In this document: positions 5,515-8,564 of the stretch, in pieces
Numbering within the stretch: position 1 is the stretch's first letter
How the letters are laid out: each line of letters starts with the position of its first letter
NCBI GenBank assembly: GCA_964347995.1
Contig: CAYGBA010000062.1
Coordinates: 1 to 8,564 of the forward strand
Direction: 5' to 3'
DNA from: GCA-020348365 sp964347995
GTDB taxonomy: Archaea; Thermoproteota; Bathyarchaeia; Bathyarchaeales; Bathyarchaeaceae
DNA: 8,564 nucleotides
Notes under the pieces: model-generated
Told to the model about the DNA's origin: nothing
Database searches by the model: none
What the model saw: only the letters and a program-made list of their open reading frames with translations
Program-made: the position numbers and the translations under genes

Positions 5515-5526
5515 AAGCGAGAATCA

Positions 5527-5532
5527 TTTAAA
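5527..5532 (+). promoter_or_regulatory. TATA-like box of the PUA-protein gene (leaderless transcript expected)
   Basis: TTTAAA is centred about 28 bases before ATG 5558. With the usual archaeal spacing, transcription would start at or within a few bases of the ATG. No Shine-Dalgarno sequence precedes the ATG, consistent with a leaderless mRNA. Confidence 0.6.
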
Positions 5533-5557
5533 GGTTATTGCACAATAATAGTCAGCA

Positions 5558-6058
5558 ATGTCAAAGACCATCAAAAGGCACTTTCTAAGGGAGAAAGAGA
5601 CAGAAAGAATCCTCCAAGAACTTGCTCACAAGCTCAACGTAGACACCGAACAACTACTCGGCTCCGAACCAAGCATAGAACTGGCCGAAATCCAATCGAC
5701 AGAAATATTCATCGCCGACGGAAAACCAATACTGGCAAGGCTTCACAACACCCTCTCTCCAACCCTGCTCTTTAAAGAAATCTTACCGTTACTCCCCAAA
5801 ATCATAGTAGACATGGGCGCCATACCTTACATCTGCAGTGGAGCAGATCTGATGGCCCCCGGAATCGTTCAGATCCATGGAGACTTCAACGAAGACGATA
5901 TTCTCCTGATAGCAGACGAACGATATGAGAAACCGTTGGCCCTAGGCATTGCCCTCTTCGACCTGCAATACATGAGGAAACTCAAGCGTGGAAAAGTCGT
6001 GAAGAACATCCACTACGTAGGCGACAAGCTCTGGAACCTACTGAAGAAGATGTCTTAA
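5558..6058 (+). CDS. PUA-domain RNA-binding protein, MCT-1/Tma20-like
   Basis: A 166-residue protein with a pre-PUA domain (about 1-75; helices KETERILQELAHKLN at 13-27, then the strands of STEIFIADGKPILARL at 47-62) and a C-terminal PUA domain (about 80-162). The PUA signatures are VDMGAIPYICSGADLMAPGI (84-103), LALGIALF (127-134) and KRGKVVKNIHYVGDKLW (143-159). This two-domain layout matches the archaeal homologues of eukaryotic MCT-1/Tma20. In eukaryotes those bind the small ribosomal subunit and act in initiation and recycling (known). The archaeal role is inferred to be translation-related RNA binding. Length fits the family. It is divergent from Lsm-L37e across an 82-base promoter region. 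There is no ribosome-binding site, so it is probably leaderless. The SepF-like gene follows 72 bases after its stop and appears to have its own promoter box. Confidence 0.94.
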   Translation: MSKTIKRHFLREKETERILQELAHKLNVDTEQLLGSEPSIELAEIQSTEIFIADGKPILARLHNTLSPTLLFKEILPLLPKIIVDMGAIPYICSGADLMAPGIVQIHGDFNEDDILLIADERYEKPLALGIALFDLQYMRKLKRGKVVKNIHYVGDKLWNLLKKMS

Positions 6059-6087
6059 GAACCTTCAATGGGGTAATCACTAGGAAA

Positions 6088-6121
6088 AATTAAAAACTGC
6101 ATCATACAACTCTAGTTGAGG
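6088..6121 (+). promoter_or_regulatory. Promoter box and ribosome-binding site of the SepF-like gene
   Basis: An A/T-rich AATTAAAA at 6088-6095 is a plausible TATA box and puts the transcript start near 6118. GAGG at 6118-6121 lies nine bases before ATG 6131. Together these favour ATG 6131 over the in-frame TTG at 6116, which would fall at or before the transcript start. Confidence 0.45.
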
Positions 6122-6130
6122 ATAACGACA

Positions 6131-6442
6131 ATGCAAGACTCCGCAAGACCCCCCGCCAAATTCTATTTAAGAGCTCTGCTCTTGCGAAGCCTAGAAGACG
6201 TAGAAACCGTCAAACGAGAAGTGAAAGCAGGAAACATCCTCATTCTGAGGATAAGCGCCTTGGCGAAAAAGAGCGCTGAAGACGTCAAACAAGCAGTGGA
6301 TGAGCTATGCCGTTTCACTGAACTGATCGGAGGAGACATCGCACGTCTAGGTGAGGAACGCGTGGTGATCACGCCTTCTTCTGTTCGTATCTGGAGAGGA
6401 AAAACCACAATTCGAGAGCAAGAAACGCCTACCGCAGCCTAA
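6131..6442 (+). CDS. sepF: SepF-like cell division protein (archaeal DUF552/COG2450 type)
   Basis: A 103-residue protein from ATG 6131; an in-frame TTG at 6116 would add five residues. The SepF core is clear: FYLRALLLRSLEDVETVKRE (11-30), the strand NILILRIS (35-42), the helix KKSAEDVKQAVDEL (46-59) and the C-terminal signature GGDIARLGEERVVITPSSVR (67-86). SepF is the membrane anchor of the FtsZ ring in archaea that divide with FtsZ (known). Unusually, no amphipathic N-terminal membrane-targeting helix is visible. Only about ten mostly polar and proline residues precede the core, so it may act with another anchor or be a paralog with a different role. Its stop codon overlaps the 3' end of the opposing aCPSF1 gene by 14 bases. 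Its presence argues against a Cdv-only crenarchaeon. Confidence 0.85.
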   Translation: MQDSARPPAKFYLRALLLRSLEDVETVKREVKAGNILILRISALAKKSAEDVKQAVDELCRFTELIGGDIARLGEERVVITPSSVRIWRGKTTIREQETPTAA

Positions 6443-8345
6443 GGGTTTCTAAGACCTCCGGTGCCCATGTCTTAACCCTATACTTTCTCTGAAGAGTCTT
6501 TGCCACACTCAGGCACTTCCCTCTCTCGCCGTGACAAACAATTATCCTCTCGGGTTTCGGTGTCACTCGACGAAGGTAACTGAGGATTTGCCGCCTATCC
6601 GAGTGACCGGAGAACCCATCGATAGAGCTAACCTCCATGTTAATCTTTGCTATTTCGATTTTTCCTTCACTACTTATCATGGGTGCCTCCGACAATCCTT
6701 TCTGTACCCTACTCCCCAAGGTTCCTTCAATCTGATAACTCACGAATATCATCTTGTTGCGTTTGTCTGGTGCCAAACGTTTGAAGTAGTCGATCACGGG
6801 TCCCCCCTCCAGCATCCCAGAGGTCGCTATGACAATGCTTGGCTTCCCATCCACGATCTCCTCCCTCGCGCTGGGATGCTCCACAATTGTGAAGTAATCA
6901 GACTTGAAAGGATTCACTCCTCTATGCAGAATACTGTTTCGCACCTCCTTCGCCAAGTACTCCGGATGAGCCGTGTGGATAGCTGTCGCCTCAGAAATCA
7001 TTCCCTCGACAAACACAGGGGCCTCTTCAATTAGCCCTCGTTTCATATACCCATCAATTACCAACATGATTTCCTGAGCCCTACCAACAGCTGGAACCGC
7101 AATCAATACCTTGCCTCCCCGACTCAGTGTCTCATTCATGACTGACGAAAATTTCTCCTCGGCTTCCATTCTGGAAGGCATGACATCTCCCGTGGCGCCA
7201 TACGTGGTTTCAGTTATTATTGTCTCCACCCTTGGAAAATTTGTTACGGCAGACTCGAGAAGCATAGTTCTGCCATATTTGTAATCCCCGGTGTATACTA
7301 TGTTATGTACACCTTCTCCGACATGCAGATGGATCATAGACGAGCCGAGAATATGACCCGCATTATGTAGGGTCAGTCTCACGTCTGGGGCTATGTCTGT
7401 TACAGCACCATATCGCAATGGAAGAGTGTGCAAGACGGTTTCCCGCACATCCTTCTGATCATAGGGTGCAATCACTCCCTGTTTGCTCATGACATCGAGA
7501 TAATCCAGCTGGAGTAGGGTCATGAGAGTTGAAGTGGGCGCTGAGCAATAGACTGGGCCGTCGTACCCGTATTTGAATAGAAAGGGAACGAAGCCGCAGT
7601 GATCCAGATGTGAATGAGTTATGACGACTGCGTCCAATGTATCCATATCAAATTCGGGCGCATCAAGTCTTGGAAAGGCTTCAAGCGGATTTCTGGAGCC
7701 TGGATTGATGCCGCAATCCAGCAACACTTGACTCTCCCGCGTCTGCACGAGAATGGCGGATCTTCCAACTTCCTGAAATCCACCCAACGCTGAAATGCGG
7801 ATGTCCCCGACTCCATATACTGGGAGTCTGAAAATCCTCTCTCCGACTGTACGAAGTATTCTCTCTCGTTCCTTGCTTTCAGCGTGAAGATAGTGCCTCA
7901 TATGAGCCACGATTTTTGACGGTATCGGTGGGCTTCTCAAGATACGGGGTCTCCAGCGAGTTTTTCTAATAATCTCCTGTAAGATGGCGCCGTTTTTTCC
8001 AATAACTAAGCCCGGTTTCTTAGCTTCTATGATAACTTCCCCGAGACTTGGATCAAAGCTCACGCTTGAAATACTAGCTTCTTCGGGAACCGTCTGATAG
8101 ATGGCCCTTTCTGTTTCCTTCTCGTGTAATCTTACAGAAGGATCGGAGCGAATAACAATTCTTTTTCTGATAAGGTTGACGATATCTGCGATTATGTAGC
8201 TCTGTTCGATCAGGATCTCTGGCTTTTTTGTGTAGACCGCTAACGCAGGGCCTTCAAACTCAATGCGGCTGACTTCTGCTTCTTTCGGAATATTTTCAAG
8301 TATTGTTTGGCTGATTTCCGCCTTGGTCTTGTCGAGGGGCGCCAC
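6429..8345 (-). CDS. fttA: aCPSF1/FttA: KH, metallo-beta-lactamase, beta-CASP ribonuclease and transcription termination factor
   Basis: A 638-residue protein, full length for the family. The N-terminal KH-like domains cover about 1-140, the second with a GKNG loop (116-119). The metallo-beta-lactamase part begins near 182 (IRISALGGFQEVGRS). Zinc ligands are His244, His246, Asp248 and His249 (THSHLDHCG), His331 (NAGHILGSS) and Asp354 (YTGDYKYG). The beta-CASP part includes motif A Glu379 (ITETTYG), motif B His581 (GFSGHSDRR) and motif C His605 (VCHGE). All catalytic residues are intact. This archaeal CPSF73 homologue cleaves the nascent transcript at U-rich sites and terminates RNA polymerase (known), acting as a dimer. 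GTG 8345 is the first possible start after an in-frame TAA; GGAG lies 12 bases before it, just after the psmB stop. It is probably co-transcribed with psmB, a recurrent archaeal gene order. Confidence 0.97.
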   Translation of the reverse strand: MAPLDKTKAEISQTILENIPKEAEVSRIEFEGPALAVYTKKPEILIEQSYIIADIVNLIRKRIVIRSDPSVRLHEKETERAIYQTVPEEASISSVSFDPSLGEVIIEAKKPGLVIGKNGAILQEIIRKTRWRPRILRSPPIPSKIVAHMRHYLHAESKERERILRTVGERIFRLPVYGVGDIRISALGGFQEVGRSAILVQTRESQVLLDCGINPGSRNPLEAFPRLDAPEFDMDTLDAVVITHSHLDHCGFVPFLFKYGYDGPVYCSAPTSTLMTLLQLDYLDVMSKQGVIAPYDQKDVRETVLHTLPLRYGAVTDIAPDVRLTLHNAGHILGSSMIHLHVGEGVHNIVYTGDYKYGRTMLLESAVTNFPRVETIITETTYGATGDVMPSRMEAEEKFSSVMNETLSRGGKVLIAVPAVGRAQEIMLVIDGYMKRGLIEEAPVFVEGMISEATAIHTAHPEYLAKEVRNSILHRGVNPFKSDYFTIVEHPSAREEIVDGKPSIVIATSGMLEGGPVIDYFKRLAPDKRNKMIFVSYQIEGTLGSRVQKGLSEAPMISSEGKIEIAKINMEVSSIDGFSGHSDRRQILSYLRRVTPKPERIIVCHGERGKCLSVAKTLQRKYRVKTWAPEVLETLRLR

Positions 8346-8361
8346 GCCTATTTATCGCTCC

Positions 8362-8564
8362 TTACGAGCCTCCCAGTATACTCCCCTTTTCCTCATCACT
8401 TAGTTCGCGGTAGCCTTTTTGGTCTATGACAGATACGTCAAAACTGTCTCCGCTTGCGGTGTTCCTTTTCATGGCGGAATCGACAGCACTCACAACCACG
8501 GAGAGTAAATCACCAATCATTGCATCCTCTTTGTACTTGTCTTCAAGCACCCCATAGGCCACTG
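8362..8564 (-). CDS. psmB: Proteasome beta subunit, C-terminal fragment (5' part outside window)
   Basis: The last 67 residues of an archaeal 20S proteasome beta subunit. VAYGVLEDKYKEDAMIGDLL matches the family's 'AYGVLED-Y' segment, followed by the helix VVVSAVDSAMKRN and the strand motif ASGDSFDVSVID, then a tail rich in acidic residues and glycine ending ILGGS. The catalytic N-terminal threonine, the active-site lysine and the propeptide lie beyond the window, so activity cannot be judged. The frame continues without a stop to base 8564, so the gene is cut by the window edge rather than truncated. aCPSF1 follows 16 bases downstream on the same strand, suggesting one operon. Confidence 0.94.
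   Translation of the reverse strand, partial: VAYGVLEDKYKEDAMIGDLLSVVVSAVDSAMKRNTASGDSFDVSVIDQKGYRELSDEEKGSILGGS

Noticed and set aside
6531..7034. Plus-strand open frame of 167 codons
   Set aside because: It lies entirely antisense to aCPSF1, whose frame is intact with all catalytic motifs. The translation has no recognisable pattern.
1..8564. tRNA, rRNA, CRISPR array, insertion sequence or attachment site
   Set aside because: No cloverleaf, regularly spaced direct repeats, transposase-like protein or terminal inverted repeats were recognised on either strand by eye.

Overview
The window is archaeal. It carries an archaeal-type proteasome beta subunit, the KH / metallo-beta-lactamase / beta-CASP nuclease aCPSF1 (FttA), an Sm-like protein coupled to ribosomal protein L37e, an MCT-1-like PUA protein, an archaeal SepF-like protein and a DUF763 protein. 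Promoters look archaeal (TTTAAA boxes about 27 bases before the start) and several starts are GTG or TTG. The crenarchaeal-looking C-terminus of L37e together with SepF (usually found with FtsZ) suggests a TACK lineage that divides with FtsZ, for example Bathyarchaeia. That placement is inference.

Left third (1-3605), the accessory part. On the minus strand three tightly packed genes read leftwards: a RecA/RadA-like ATPase with a damaged Walker A motif, an 84-residue protein, and a family B DNA polymerase cut by the window edge (463 residues visible). The polymerase keeps the motif A aspartate but has lost the proofreading signatures Exo I, Exo II and apparently Exo III, which fits the archaeal PolB2/Dpo2 group. 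The arrangement recalls the bacterial ImuA-ImuB-DnaE2 mutagenesis cassette: an inactive RecA-like protein, an accessory protein and an error-prone polymerase. It is the best candidate here for an under-described system. Divergent from it, on the plus strand, lie a DUF72 protein with an apparent DUF2795-like C-terminal domain and, overlapping its stop codon, a 61-residue protein with a SWIM-like zinc motif.

Middle (3606-5475). A minus-strand DUF763 gene with a helix-hairpin-helix motif is preceded by a TATA-like box and a strong inverted repeat. Then comes the minus-strand pair Lsm to L37e, overlapping by four bases.

Right half (5476-8564), housekeeping. A short divergent promoter region with a perfect 14-base palindrome separates Lsm from the plus-strand PUA protein gene, which looks leaderless. 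The SepF-like gene follows with its own promoter-like box. Its 3' end overlaps by 14 bases the 3' end of the convergent aCPSF1 gene. aCPSF1 lies 16 bases downstream of the proteasome beta subunit gene, of which only the C-terminal 67 residues are in the window. RNA metabolism (aCPSF1, Lsm), translation (L37e, PUA protein), protein turnover (PsmB) and division (SepF) are thus clustered, as is usual in archaeal genomes. No tRNA, rRNA, CRISPR array or insertion sequence was seen.
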